Notes: a model not told the origin generated them from the sequence alone. A stretch of DNA of 64,000 nt from Piezodorus guildinii (GCA_023052935.1 CM041295.1:169562366-169626365), one strand, 5' to 3'. Positions 42,557 to 54,490 are shown, counted from the first letter of the stretch. A program made the numbers and translations.

Positions 42557-45242
42557 ATGAAAAAAAAAAACTCCCTATCCATCCTATTATGGAATGCAAA
42601 TGGACTACTAAAGCACCGAGACGAACTAGACGTATTCCTCCGCAACTTCATAGACATTGCCTTACTTACAGAGACCCACTTAGCAACACAGTCTCGCTTC
42701 TACATACCTGACTACATCACATACAGAACAGATCACCCAGACAACACGTCTCACGCTGGCTCATGTATCCTTATTCACAAATCCATACCTCACTCCCTGA
42801 TTCCTTTCACTCCAACTGACACCATTTAGTCAACCTCCATTACCTTAATCTCCCGCCCTTATAACCTTACATTCTCTGCTGTATATTGCCCGCCTGGTAA
42901 TACCTTATCCTATAATGATCTTGATTCCTTATTCCGAACCTTTGGTCCGCGTTTTATTGCTGGTGGGGATTACAACGCCAAAGACCAACGGTGGGGATGC
43001 CGAACGTCCAACACTCGTGGCAGGATTCTTTCCCAAGTCGCAACCTCTAATAGCTTTTCCATATTGTCACCCAAGGATCCTACATACTGGCCTACATCCC
43101 TTAAAAAACGTCCGTATATTCTAGACATATTTATCTCTTCCCAAATTCCCACTACCCAATGTACAATTACATCCTTAGACGACCTCTTCTCAGATCATAG
43201 CCCTGTTCTGCTTTTCATGAATTCAAATCCTATTCTCCAACCCTCTCCTCCTTCCTTGATTAAAGGACGTGTGGACTCGGACAATTTTCGAAACGACCTA
43301 GAAAACATACTCGACTTGAAAACACCATTGAAAACTAAACAAGACATAGACTCTGCCATTGAAAACCTAACAAAATCTATAGAGACTGCCATAAACAACA
43401 ATCCATCCATCACTACAATCAGAAATTCTAATGAATCCTACTTACCGAACCACATTCGTCTCTTGCTTACTGCAAAGCGGAAAGCAAGAGCGAAGGGGCA
43501 TAGAACAAGATATCCTTCTGACAAACAGCACTACAATAAACTGACTAACGCTCTAAAAACCGAACTAAAACAATTCAAAATTCAAAACCTGCAGATCTTT
43601 ACTGGAAACTTGAATACCTGTGACAGATCATTATGGACAACCACTGCAAAGTTACTAAAATTCAAAACTTTTAATCATCCTATTTTAACTGAATCCCAGG
43701 CATGGACAAGATCCGACGAAGAAAAATCCCAGGTATTCGCAAAACACCTTTCCAAACTGTTTAATCCGCATCCTGATATCCAAAACTTAATCCATATTGA
43801 ACATGTCGAAGCAGAACTAACCGTTTCTCTCCAAATGTCTCTTCCTCCTAAAGCATTCCACCCATCATAAATTATCAGCATCATTTAAAAATTACCGTCC
43901 AAAAAAGCACCTGGTCACGACCTCATCACATCCCGTATCCTAAAACAGCTCCCTAGAAAAGCCATACTCCTTCTTACCAATGTATACAATGCCACACTCC
44001 GTTCCACCTACTTTCCCGTTACATGGAAACTGTCCATTATCAAAATGATTCCAAAACCCAAAAAGCCTCTAGAAAACCCTTCCTACCGTCCTATTTCTCT
44101 TTTGCCCATTATGGGCAAAATTCTAGAAAAACTCCTCCTAAAACGTCTATATCCAATCCTAGATCTCAACCACGTGATTCCTGACCACCAGTTTGGATTT
44201 CGGACATCCCATTCTACTATACAACAGTGTCACCGTGTGGTGGATGTCATTTCTTCCACATTGGAGCGCGGAATGTATTGCACTGGAGCCTTTCTTGACG
44301 TTGAACAGGCTTTTGATCGAGTTTGGCACCCAGGACTGCTATACAAACTCCGGAAATTCCTCTCTCCTACATACTTCCTAATTATTCATTCTTACCTCTT
44401 AGATAGAACTTTCAAAGTCAACCATAAACTTTCATACACATCCATATTTTCTCAGTCCGCAGGTGTACCTCAGGGTAGCATCTTAGGCCCAATCCTTTAT
44501 TCCGTTTATACAGCTGACATTCCTATTCATCCTAGCACTGTTCTCACTACTTACGCTGATGACACATGTGTGTTATCCGTAAGTAGCGACCCAACGGTTG
44601 CATCACAATTCCTTCAGTCTCACATCCAATCCATTGAAGAATGGTGTCATAACTGGAGAATTAAAATCAATCCCAATAAATCCCATCAAATTACCTTTAC
44701 CCTTCGCCGCAAGCCTATGAATACCTGTCCTACTGTATCCTATGGCAACATTCCATTAATTCCCGTTGAACTACCTTGGACTCCATCTAGACAAGCGCCT
44801 TACTTGGAATCCTCACACTAGACTGAAACGACAAGAAACTGCCTGCAGATACCTCTTACTACAACACTTACTAGACAAACGTTCAAAACTCTCTATTTAC
44901 TACAAAAGACTCATGTACATCACGATTATCCGACCTATTTGGACCTATGGCATTGAGCTATTGGGGTCCACTAAACTATCTAACTCCTCCCGCATCCAAT
45001 CCTTGCAATCCAAAATCCTACGAAAAATCCTCAATGCTCCTTACTTTGTAGCTAATAAACTCATCCATAGAGACCTAAATATCCCACTGGTTGCAGACTT
45101 GGCCCGCGATAGATACACCTTTAATTCCAAACTACCTGCCCACTCAAACCCGCTTGTCCGTAACCTCTCATCTACATCTATTCCCGGTAATCCTCCGAGA
45201 CGCCTGAAAAGACGGCGGCCTCGAGACCTGCTCATGAAATGA
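42557..45242 (+). pseudogene. Jockey ORF2: endonuclease and reverse transcriptase (copy C)
   Basis: From ATG 42557: LLWNANGLLKHRDEL, LLTETHL (catalytic Glu), then TAG at 42827-42829 where copy A has Gln, VYCPPGNT, GGDYNAKDQRWG, LFSDHSPVLL (SDH intact), the linker LLTAKRKARAKGHRTRYPSD. TAA at 43868-43870 and at 43886-43888 break the segment before RT. RT: SYRPISLLPIMGKILE, HQFGFRTSHST, FLDVEQAFDRVWH, SAGVPQGSILGP, TYADDTCVLS. About 8 bp are lost at about 44772, shifting to the 44766-45242 frame with the thumb NPHTRLKRQETACRYLL and end RRLKRRRPRDLLMK. Catalytic residues are kept; the stops are the main breaks. Confidence 0.85.
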
Positions 45243-45372
45243 ACATTGAAGTACTACCACTGGGTAGATTCATTACATGTCTATTCATGCCTGTTATTGT
45301 AATTCAGCCATTTTACTTATTGTATTTGTATATACAGTTGTAAAAAACAATAAAATATATTAAAAAAAAAAA

Positions 45373-45459
45373 AAGTGTTGAAAAAAACAACAAAGCAAAT
45401 TTGTTTAACAATAAAAGCTGAAATATTAAAATATGTACTAATAACAATATCAAAGAGTT
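45373..45459 (+). repeat. repeat family D, right half
   Basis: GTGTTGAAAAAAACAACAAA, GCAAATTTGTT-AACAATAAAAGCTG and AAATATGTACTAATAACAATA continue family D after Jockey copy C. The match to the inverted copy (51125-51240) stops at about 45450, where Jockey copy D or its flank begins. Confidence 0.7.
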
Positions 45460-45786
45460 CTGCGCATGCGCATGAGTATAGCAGTCATTATTCAAATCGT
45501 CTCTTGGATTTCTTGCTTTTTCAGTTGAAATTCACTTCAGTGCAATCTTGAAAACATCACCAGAGTTCAGGATAACAACAGCAGTAAATATTGGAGCAAA
45601 AAACAGTAAGTTTTGTAACAATTTACAGTGTAAAGTGAATGCTGGGTAACCTCTTCACATCAGCTGATTGCCAGTAGCTCGGCTAGGCCGGGATTGCTTT
45701 TTTTTCTTTAGTTATTGTTTTATTTCCCACATCTAGTCATTATATCATTATCTTCTTCACATGAAATGCGATATTTTCACCAAGTG

Positions 45787-47084
45787 ATGTCCTCCAAAGC
45801 ATCAACTAAAAGATCTAGATCTAGTGGTTCAATCACGTCTCCCATAAAACAAAAACCCCGCCGTGACACTAATAAAAAATTAAATCAGCAAGCAACCCCT
45901 CAGACACTAATACCGAACCTGAACCACAACCTAGCACATCGTCACAAGGGATGACTGACGAATCTCCGTTTTTCACCCCAAATCCTTTTCAAATCCTACA
46001 TAATGAAAAAGAAAACATGGAATCTGCTCCTACACCCAGTGAACCACAACCTCCACCGATATTTGTCAAAAATATTAAAAATTTTCAGTTGTTGTGTGCT
46101 CAATTGAATAAAATTACCGACTCCACCAGCTACTACTGTATGAGTAGAATCAATGACACCAAAATATCACCGACCACCGGCGAGACGTATAGAAAAATAG
46201 TGAAATATCTAACTGATACTAAAGCGGATTTCCATACTCATCAGCTATGCCAAGAGAGATCTCTTAGAGTTGTAATCAGAAATCTACATTCTTCTACACC
46301 AGTTGAAGCTATCAAAGAAGAACTTATGGAGATGGGTTACAAAGTACGCCAAGTCACTAATGTCATAAAAGATAGAGTTCAACTTCCTCTATTCTTTGTT
46401 GACTTAGAACCATTGCCAGGGGTAGAAAAAATTTATGATCTAAAAAGATTGTACTATACAAGTGTAAAAGTCGAAAAACCTTACACCAAGAGAGAAATTG
46501 TTCAGTGTCACAATTGTCAGGCGTATGGTCATACCAAAAGTTACTGTTATCACATACCACGCTGCGTGAAATGCGGTGAACAGCACAAGTCTGTGGAATG
46601 TACAAAACCAAAGTGAACACCCGCTGTATGTGCTCATTGCCTCAAGGACCACCCGGCCAACTACAAAGGATGCCAAATCTACAAGGAACTAATGAACAGA
46701 TATCAAAAACCCCTAGTACTGGATGAAACAGCAAGACAGACAAGAACTAGAAGAGAACCCTCAAAATTAATCGATGCCAATGTATCATTTGCCCACTTAC
46801 TTGGAGGTGGGAACCAATGTAGTGAAGCCGAGGCCCTGCCGGAACTACAAAATGTACCTCAATATCCTCAATCCATTCCACAAATACCTCTTCCACAAAA
46901 CGTAATCAGTCCTAAAAATCCTCATCCACAACAAATCTCACATATCCCCCCTCCTTCAAACGCCACAGACCTTACGAGTTTGATGACGTCCTTCATTTCC
47001 GAAATCAAATCCCTTGTCATGCCTCTAATCACAATCCTCACGAATCTTGTATCAAATCTCATTCCTAAATTAAAAAATCCATAA
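45787..47084 (+). pseudogene. Jockey ORF1 (gag-like), copy D
   Basis: The ATG at 45787 gives MSSKASTKRSRSSGSITSP. A frameshift near 45945 leads to the main frame: PQPPPIFVKNIKNFQLLCAQ, YYCMSRINDTKISPT, FHTHQLCQERSLRVVIRNLH (gag RRM-like core), LPLFFVDLEPLPG, then knuckles CHNCQAYGHTKSYC and CVKCGEQHKSVEC. TGA at 46614-46616 replaces the codon before TPAVCAHCLKDHPANYKGC, which is the third knuckle in the same frame. A Pro/Gln-rich end with TDLTSLMTSFISEIKSL follows to TAA 47082-47084, immediately before the ORF2 ATG. Only one shift and one stop separate it from an open frame. Confidence 0.85.
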
Positions 47085-49744
47085 ATGACCTCACCTAATT
47101 CCTTATCTATTCTCCTATGGAATGCGAATGGTGTTAGAACTCACACTGACGAACTTACAGCCTTACTGCAAGACAAAAACATTGATGTTGCACTCATTAC
47201 TGAAACTAGACTAACCAATAAACAGTACTTCAAAATACCTGAATACACGACATACCGGACAGACCATCCAGACGGCAAAGCCCATGCCGGTATTGCAGTC
47301 ATTGTCCACCGATCCCTCTCCCATCACTTACACCCACTTCCCGCCCACGACTTCCTACAAGCAACTTCCATTGTTATCAAAACCTTTTCCTTTCCGCTTA
47401 TCATCGCATCAGCATACTGCCCTCCTAAACATCCAATTTCCTCTGCCCAATTTGGATCCTTCCTCAACTCCTTGGGTAATCACTTCATTTTGGGTGCAGA
47501 CTTAAACGCTAAGAATCAACAGTGGGGTTCTAGAACCACCAAATCTCGTGGACGGACGTTGCAGTCTCCACTCAACTCCCGACGCTTTCATCTCCTACCT
47601 CCCGATTCTCCTACCTACTGGCCAACAGATCCTAACCGTAATCCTGACATCCTCGACTTCTTCATCCACAGCGGATTAGGCTCTCTGAATTTTTCCATAG
47701 CTCGCCTTGATGAACTATCCTCTGATCATAGTCCATTGATCCTAAATGTATCCATAACACCTATTCCTAAACCTATCCCACCGTCATTCATTAGAGGCCC
47801 TGTCAACTGGAACCTCTTCCGCGAAATCCTCACTAATGATATTGACCTCAGAGTGATTCTCAAAACCCCAAATGACCTTGACGACGCCGTATATTCCTTT
47901 ACAACCTCGATTCAACAAGCCGCCTGGACTGCCTCCGTTCCCAAGCACTCCCAAATAAATCCTTACAAAAACCATTTACCACAACACCTCCTAGACCTAA
48001 TCCACACCAAACGCCGAGCCAGAACATTATGGCAACGCACCCGTCACCCAGCAGATCGCCACTCCTATAACTTTTATTGTAGACAATTAAAGCGGGAGTT
48101 TGCGATCTTCCGTTCCCAATCCTACAATTCCTACCTCTCCTCTCTCTCGACTAGTGACAATTCCTTGTGGAATGTCATGAAGAGAATTCTAAAATCCCCC
48201 CTGATATCCCATCCTCTCCGGCGTAGTGATAATTCCTGGGCTGCTTCTGACATAGATAGGGCCCAGGAATTTGCACTACACTTTTCCAAGGTATTCACTC
48301 CTCATTCTGATCTCAATCCAACCCATACCGCAATAGTTGAAGAGTTCCTTACGTCACCGATACCAATTTCCTTACCACCTAAAGCAATCAATCCCTCTGA
48401 GGTCAAATATCTTCTTCAAAAGCTTCCTCTCCGTAAATCCCCTGGATACGATCTCCTTACTCCTCAAATCCTAAGACAACTTCCACCTAAAGCCATTACA
48501 TTCCTTACATATATCTATAACTGTATCCTACGCACTACCTATTTCCCTCTGTTGTGGAATCACTCGACTAACATCCTTTTCCTAAAACCAGGCAAACCAT
48601 TCCAACAAACGTCATCCTACAGGCCTATTAGCCTTCTTCCGATCCTCTCAAAAATCTTCGAAAAGGCCCTTTCTTAAAGACATCCTATCAAATTCAAAAA
48701 TTTTCCTTCCACAGTTTGGATTCCGTCCTCACATTCCACGGTTCACAAGGGACTCCGAGTTGTAGACCATATTTCCTCCAGCCTTGAGTGCAAAGAGTAT
48801 TGTTCGGTGCCTTTCTGGACATTGCGCAAGCTTTTGACCGGGTATGGCACCGACTGTTCTCTTAAGCTGAAAACCCATTTACCTCATCTTATACCTAATC
48901 TCCGATCCTATCTCTCAAACCGTCCTTCCGCAGTTCGCTGTGGTTCCGAATTTTCAACCTTTATCGTTGAGGCCGGTGTTCCTCAAGGCAGCGTCTTGGA
49001 CCCGTCCTCTACATCCTTTCACGCGATATCCTACACATCCCTATACCATTTCTGGCAACTTTTGCTGACTGACACCAGCCATTTATCATCCAGTTCCAAT
49101 CCTGAAACAGCATCGCTTAAATCTCCAAAGACACCTTTCCTTATCGAAGACTGGTGTAATGCTTGGCGCATTAAGGTGAACGAAAGCCAAATGCACCAAA
49201 CCTTCACTCTTCGACGAAATCCTGTCCCAAAGTTTATTTCAATTCCATACCAATTCCTCCTTCAGAACAGTCCGGTATCTTGGCTTTACTATTAGACAAA
49301 AGATTGACTTGGAACCCACATACAAGACTAAAAAGAAAAGAACTCAACCGCAGATTCGGCCAGTTATACAGACTACTAAACAGAAAATCTTATCTTACAG
49401 TTGAAAACAAATTACTAATATACAAGATAGTACTGAAACCTATATGGACCTACGGACTTGAACTGTGGGGAACAGCTAAACATTCTAACATCAAACGCAT
49501 CCAATCCTTCCAATCCAAAGTCCTCCGAAGAATAGTTAATGCTCCTTATTACGTTACCAACTGTACCCTACACCATGACCTTTATTTTCCGTTTGTTTTA
49601 GACCTGGTACCATCCAAATTTTCCAAATTTCATGAGAACCTTAGTCATCATTCTAACCCTCTAGCGCAATCCCTATCCAGCACCACCCATCCCTACAATC
49701 CTCCTCGAAGATTGAAACGGCAGTGGCCACGAGACCTATTTTAA
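47085..49744 (+). pseudogene. Jockey ORF2: endonuclease and reverse transcriptase (copy D)
   Basis: ATG 47085 directly follows the ORF1 stop. Endonuclease complete: LLWNANGVRTHTDEL, LITETRL, AYCPPKHP, GADLNAKNQQWG, LSSDHSPLIL. The linker LIHTKRRARTLWQRTRHPAD and the start of RT (SSYRPISLLPILSKIFE) are open to 48677. Then decay: the GFR and motif A region (48700-48850) is frameshifted (TLRKLLTGYGT instead of LDxxxAFDxVWH), QGSVLDPSS replaces the motif B end, and the catalytic box reads FAD-stop because an extra T (49070) splits the two Asp codons. The C-terminus (49280-49744) is open: KRLTWNPHTRLKRKELNRRF, NPPRRLKRQWPRDLF. Confidence 0.85.
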
Positions 49745-50110
49745 ACATTTAAACTGGAGTTCTGACAATGGTCAGATCCTCCACTCATGTACGGTACGTT
49801 TGTGGCTACAGCGCCCTAACTCAGCCTCCACTGGCTCAGACCAGTGATGCGGCTGAGATAGAGGCGATGGGATCTCTTGGATTCCGCTTTTTTCCTCCAC
49901 AAGTCGAGGGAAAAGCGCTTGCTGGGGTCCCTTTAGCAATTGTATATATTTATGATTGTGTGTAAGATGTTTATTTATTTGCCAACTTTTTATTTATCTC
50001 AATAATAGGTTTTTGTTTCGATTTGTTTTGTTTTTTTAATTATTATTATTATTTTATTGTATATATATGAATTTATTTATGTTCTATTTTATGTAATTGA
50101 AATTTTTACT

Positions 50111-50396
50111 GCTAAATCTCTTCCTGGACATTTTAGAGAAAACTTAGTCGTTAGCAATTTTAAAGAACAATAAATTGCCTACATGTTTGGTATGTAACAT
50201 ATTGGAAAATTCGGAACACAGTAGGTGGGTGTCAATATTGGCCAATTTGTCAATAAAACACAAAATGTCAGAAAAGTATGTGGTTTTGCATCAATAACTA
50301 TTTTGGTGTGCAGACTATTAAAAAATACATAAGAGACAATCTTTTAGAGCGTTAAATTTCTAACAAGTTAGATGGATACGATTTTTAATTACTCCG
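50111..50396. other. AT-rich spacer
   Basis: No gene or known repeat is recognised between Jockey copy D and the palindrome. Confidence 0.35.
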
Positions 50397-51026
50397 AATA
50401 TACACCAAGAAATGTTGAAATAACATTTTTAATGAAAGTGCTCTGTTAATAAAAAATAAAATACTACGTTTTAATTAGATCTTCTAAACGTAATATTATC
50501 TTAAAACCATCATTGTGTATATTCTAGAAAAAGAAAAGCGTTTTTTCAACTAATAAGAACAAAGTTCCCATATATTACTTTAATTTTAATTAATTAAAAA
50601 AAAAAAAAAAAAGGCATTTTAATGATACTCAAAGAACTTTAAATAAAATATAAAGCATTTTTGTTAGTTGTTTTTCCGTTTTTAGTCCCAAATGTACATG
50701 ATGCGTATAATGTATCACTGTGAACGAAAGGCTGCGTATCGTCTTCTTCCATGTTATATTCAATATTTGGTCAGGATTATAATTTCATTTAAAGCTGTTT
50801 AAGTATCATTAAAATGCCTTTTTGTTTTTTTTTAATTAATTAAAATAAAAGTAATATATAGGAAATTTGTTCTTATTAGTTGAAAAAACGCTTTTCTAGA
50901 ATATACAAAATGATGGTTTTAAGATAATATTACGTTTAGAAGATCTAATTAAAACGTAGTATTTTATTTTTTATTAACAGAGCACTTTCATTAAAAATGT
51001 TATTTCAACATTTCTTGGTGTATATT
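50397..51026. mobile_element. 630-bp palindromic element
   Basis: The left arm 50397-50630 and right arm 50800-51026 are inverted copies with ends AATATACACCAAGAAATG and CATTTCTTGGTGTATATT. They share ACGTTTTAATTAGATCTTCT, TCTTAAAACCATCATT, AAAGCGTTTTTTCAACTAAT and GGCATTTTAATGATAC. The spacer of about 170 bp has no homology to other parts. Non-autonomous DNA element of unknown superfamily. No TSD is obvious. The arms are nearly identical, so the insertion or the palindrome is young or kept similar by conversion. Confidence 0.75.
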
Positions 51027-51124
51027 AGGTGTAACGTGGAGGAGGTGAAAAAAATTAATTTTTTTAATGCTAGATTGACAAATTAAAGATAGTTGTTCAG
51101 TTAGGTTTTCCTCGTATAGTTGTG

Positions 51125-51310
51125 AGTCTGCTTTGTTGTTGTTATTGTTATTAGTACATATTTTAATATTTCAGCTTTTATTGTTCAACAAATTTGCTTT
51201 GTTGTTCTTTCAACACTTAATATTTTATTTTAGTTGTTTATATTAAGTTAAAAAAAAAAATGTGTTAGGATTGAAAAGTACAATATATAATTTATTAATT
51301 TTAACTTTAA
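51125..51310 (-). repeat. repeat family D, uninterrupted inverted copy
   Basis: This minus-strand copy contains in one piece what is split at 38525-38629 and 45373-45459: TGTTAGGATTGAAAAGTA, TTAAGTTAAAAAAA, TTTCAACACTTAATATT, AACAAATTTGCTTTGTTG, TACATATTTTAATATTTC. It gives the empty-site reference for the Jockey C insertion. Confidence 0.75.
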
Positions 51311-51694
51311 CTGCTCATAATAAAATTAAATATGTTTTTACAATACAAAGTTTTAAATGAAATTTACTTTTCAGATGTAATTTTGACCCAAACTAAAGTT
51401 CCGATGAGGTGGACAACGCACACAAAAGCTAGTGGGTGTTTTATGACTCTTTGAAGGATACTGGAGGTTTTTTTTTTCTTTTCTGATTGCGTGAAGACTA
51501 TTTCAACTCTAGCTAGAGATAAAATAAAGTATAATTCAGAAATGTTATATATACATTATAACGATCTATATATTTTATATCGCTCGGTTCATTTGAAAGC
51601 TACTGCCATCTAGATGAAAGAGGGCAAAAGCAAATCGGAATGAATGACAAGTCATTGAACAAAAATTGCCGTGTCTAAGAGAAAAATTGTTACC
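51311..51694. other. stretch without recognised gene
   Basis: Nothing is recognised. Confidence 0.35.
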
Positions 51695-51706
51695 TTACCT
51701 TAAAAT

Positions 51707-51947
51707 TTTTTATGAATAAAATAATTAGAACTTTCTCTTCTCTTTTTATTATATTTTTACATAAATAAAACTTTAATGACGTGTCGAGTTATTTTTTTGC
51801 CTCATTTTTATTAGATAATCTGAATTTGATGCAAAAAATACCTTGGAATGTCATTAAAGTTTTATTTATGTAAAAATATAATAAAAAGAGAAAAGTAAGT
51901 TCTAATTATTTTATTCATAATAATATATACTCTTCTATACTAGTAAT
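51707..51947. mobile_element. palindromic MITE, copy 2
   Basis: It has the same arms as copy 1 (3680-4039): ATGAATAAAATAATTAGAAC and the inverse. Inner arms TTTTTACATAAATAAAACTT and its complement also pair. Flanks TTACCTTAAAAT (51695-51706) and TTACATTAAAAT (51948-51959) form a 12-bp duplication with one mismatch. Here the right end is long (ATATATACTCTTCTATACTAG) and the left end short, opposite to copy 1. Confidence 0.75.
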
Positions 51948-52039
51948 TTACATTAAAATATTAATAATATGGAAGTGGAACACCGTATGGGAAGAGCTAA
52001 AAGAACATTGAATTCAGAACTAAAAGCAATTTTGAGTAG

Positions 52040-52131
52040 ACAAAAAGAAATTTTTATCGGATAATCTGAAAGTTCTAATCATTTTATTCTTAATAATATA
52101 TACTCTTCTATACTAGTACTTGACTCTAAAT
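52040..52131. repeat. MITE right-end fragment
   Basis: GGATAATCTGAAAGTTCTAAT, ATTTTATTCTTAATAATATA and CTCTTCTATACTAGTA match the right half of the MITE family. The left half is absent. Confidence 0.65.
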
Positions 52132-52540
52132 TTATGATTTCGAATGGAACAATATTTTTATTTGTTAGTTTTTTTCTAGGTGATCTATAGACAAATGTGC
52201 ATTAAGATATCAATGGACTTGCGGGCTATAACATAAATAATAAAAATATCAATATATTTTGTCACAATACTTACATATATTCTATTATATTAGAGAAATT
52301 CTTTAGCACTAAAAATACGAAATAGAGTTATATGGTTAAAGCTCTTAGTCTAGATCTTAAAGATTTGTGTTTACTGCATTTAGATGTGCTTAATGTTTGT
52401 TTGTTTTTTAAATAAATTTATTTTATGCTATTATCCGTTCAAGGAACCGTCTAAAGCAGTGGCTCTCAACAAAAAGTTTTCCCAACAAATCCTAAAAATC
52501 TTGAGGGGATAAAACAATATATAATACTTGAAATTCTCGA
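52132..52540. other. stretch without recognised gene
   Basis: AT-rich DNA. At 52457-52478 CAGTGGCTCTCAAC resembles a hAT terminus but no partner end was found. Confidence 0.3.
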
Positions 52541-54398
52541 GTCACAGTTTTAGTTACCATACTTCTCCGAAACGGCTTCACCCATTTTCATGAATTTTTA
52601 TATGTATATTCAATAGGTCTGAGAATCGGATACTATCTATTTTTCATAACCCGAAGTAACAAGGGTTGTCCACCCCTAACATTTTTTCTTATTTTTTTGG
52701 ACAATTTATAAAATACTATATCATAAAAAACATCTCTGAACGGAGTGCCCTCACTTTGGGGGATATAGAGGGGACAGAAGAAGGCGGTAAAGATCAAATG
52801 AAAAGGTAGGTATTGTGGGACACATTTTATCACTTAGTATCCATAATTTTCAAGAACTTCTTGTAGGTAAGCTGTCTATCCCTGGTAAGCTGTTATGGGT
52901 AAGTCCCAGGTGTCTTGGGCAAATGTCCTTCAAGGCTATCGGAGGTAGGAAGCGGCTTTGTAATAATGGTAAATATTAATGTTAATTATTGACAATTACT
53001 ATTTTGTTAAGAATACAACTACATCTATTCTACAAAACATATTTATAGCAATTGTGTTAAAACACGGATCGTTTCCGAGAAAATCCTGGATTTTCCATCG
53101 TCCAACAATTTTGCCCATTTTTTGACGCCCTTTAGTTGCAAAACGGCCGATCCTACAATAAAACTTTACGAATAAAGAATGTAGCAAATTTTGTTAAATT
53201 TAATTGTCAACATAGTAAGTTTTGTCCAAAAACCCATCGTTTTCGAGATAAAATAAAATAAACAACAGAACACGTGCCAAAATGTTGACAAAAAGTGAGA
53301 AAAAAACCATGTTCCGGGAAAAATTTTTGCATGCAACTTCAGATTCATATTCAGCGATCCAAAAAACATAAAGGGTGAAAAAATCAAAACTTTCCCAAGA
53401 AAATGCTAATATGACTAGCCAAGAAGCCGGTCTCCTCCTTCCCTAACACTATAAATCTTCTCTCACCCCCTGCATAGTTTTCGACCATTATTATTGTTTA
53501 TGCATCAGGCGTAGTAGTTTCAACTATATTCTACAGATTCTTTTTTCACCATTTCTAACAATATATTTTCATATGTTTTTATCATTAAGTAATTCAATTA
53601 GTTCTATTTAGGTGTGATTTTTACAGTGAAAAAAGCCTACAAAACGCACTGAGAATCGGCTACTATCAATTTTTTATACCATTAAGTGATAAAGGTTGTC
53701 CACCCCTAACATTATTTTTTTATTTTTTGGAGTTTTATTTTTCATGTTGCTTTTAGAAATACATACAAGCCTAAATTTTCACCCTCCTATCATTTTCATC
53801 ACATTTTTTTCATCCCGCTGGAAAACTAATCAATTTGGTAAGTTATCCCCACATGAGGTGCTACCACCTGCCACACCTCAGCCAGTACAGTATAAAGAGC
53901 ACACAGTAGGGATGGCACCGAAGCCGGTCCCAGTTTCTCTCTCATACGATAAGAATTTTCACTCCTTCCACAGTTTTGGGCCATTGTTATTGTTTATGCA
54001 TCAAGCGTAGTAGTATCAGTACGGTTTACAATTATCATTTTACTAACTCAGTGTAACTCATGTTTTTGACACGGACAATTATACATGGCATGATCTCAAG
54101 TGGGCAATCCAGTTTGTTTGTGTTAGCTAAAGATGGGCTAACAAAAAATATTGTTCACGCTATAGCATTAAGAGATTGATAATGTTTGTTAGTGTTTCTG
54201 TCGTAATTAATTGATAATATGTATAATGTTAATTTTAATAATAATGTTAATCATGATAATTAAAAAATTAATGTTTGGTGTTTTTTTTTTTTTTTAAATA
54301 TATTCCCTCATCGTTCACAGCGCCCCATACCTCTTTCACTCACATACTACATGTACTAAAAATTTATATGGCAAAACGACGTTTACCGGGTCAGCTAG
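52541..54398 (+). mobile_element. non-autonomous Helitron, 3' end defined
   Basis: The 3' end is GGCAAAACGACGTTTACCGG, a short hairpin (AAACGACGTTT), then GTCAGCTAG at 54390-54398 followed by host T. This is the classic Helitron CTAG-T terminus. Upstream noncoding blocks are those often seen in insect Helitrons: CGAAACGGCTTCACCCATTT, AGAATCGGATACTAT, GGTTGTCCACCCCTAACATT. The last two recur at 53648-53712, and a second block (AGCCGGTC to GCGTAGTAGT) occurs at 53427-53520 and 53930-54015, so the body contains internal duplications. The 5' TC end was not located. Helitrons transpose by rolling-circle replication. Confidence 0.65.
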
Positions 54399-54416
54399 TG
54401 TATGTATGTATGTATG

Positions 54417-54490
<74 letters not shown>

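Larger units (their letters stand above)
39131..42560 (+). pseudogene. Jockey ORF1 (gag-like), copy C, with two insertions
   Basis: It starts at ATG 39131 (MSKTSCMESDDETVFLE) with the ISETDSQYL-RRTLQKRQR segment shared with copy A. It continues after the first insertion at about 39574 (NIMDPSIPQNQS), then PEPPPIFVTNI, NFKCYSRLKDIK, is interrupted at 40090 by the second insertion, and resumes at 41590 with YPLPLFFIDLEPA, FEEPRHRAEIV. Zinc knuckles CTKCQNLGHTKSYC and CVKCGGMHLSNTC are intact; one base is missing near 41850, shifting the third knuckle (CNEAHPTNYKGC). The Pro/Asn/Gln-rich C-terminus (42051-42557) ends in TGA overlapping the ORF2 ATG as ATGA. It normally packages Jockey RNA. Confidence 0.85.
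38630..45372 (+). mobile_element. full-length Jockey-type LINE copy C, inactivated
   Basis: A plus-strand Jockey element bounded by the 13-bp repeat AAGTGTTGAAAAA at 38617-38629 and 45373-45385; the flanks join into family D, whose uninterrupted inverted copy is at 51125-51310. It holds a 500-bp 5' UTR, ORF1 (39131-42560), ORF2 (42557-45242), a ~115-bp 3' UTR with AATAAAATATATT and a poly(A) end. Two RTE-like LINE pieces are nested in ORF1 (39268-39563 and 40091-41576). Without them it is about 4.9 kb, normal for Jockey. Stops and frameshifts inactivate both ORFs. Confidence 0.9.
45460..50110 (+). mobile_element. Jockey-type LINE copy D (second subfamily)
   Basis: A plus-strand Jockey element with the same architecture as copy C but clearly diverged protein sequence: 5' UTR (to 45786), ORF1 (45787-47084), ORF2 (47085-49744), 3' UTR. 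It starts inside or just after family D. The 3' boundary is uncertain, between about 49990 and 50180 (an AATAAATTG at about 50169 is a candidate end). No TSD was found. No nested insertions, but both ORFs carry stops or shifts. Confidence 0.75.

Noticed and set aside
38525..51310. One 12.8-kb inverted-repeat element bounded by family D copies
   Set aside because: The left family D copy is split by Jockey C with a TSD, so the two copies are independent old repeats, not ends of one unit.
52457..52480. hAT-like terminus CAGTGGCTCTCAAC
   Set aside because: No inverted partner end or 8-bp duplication could be found in the following kilobases.
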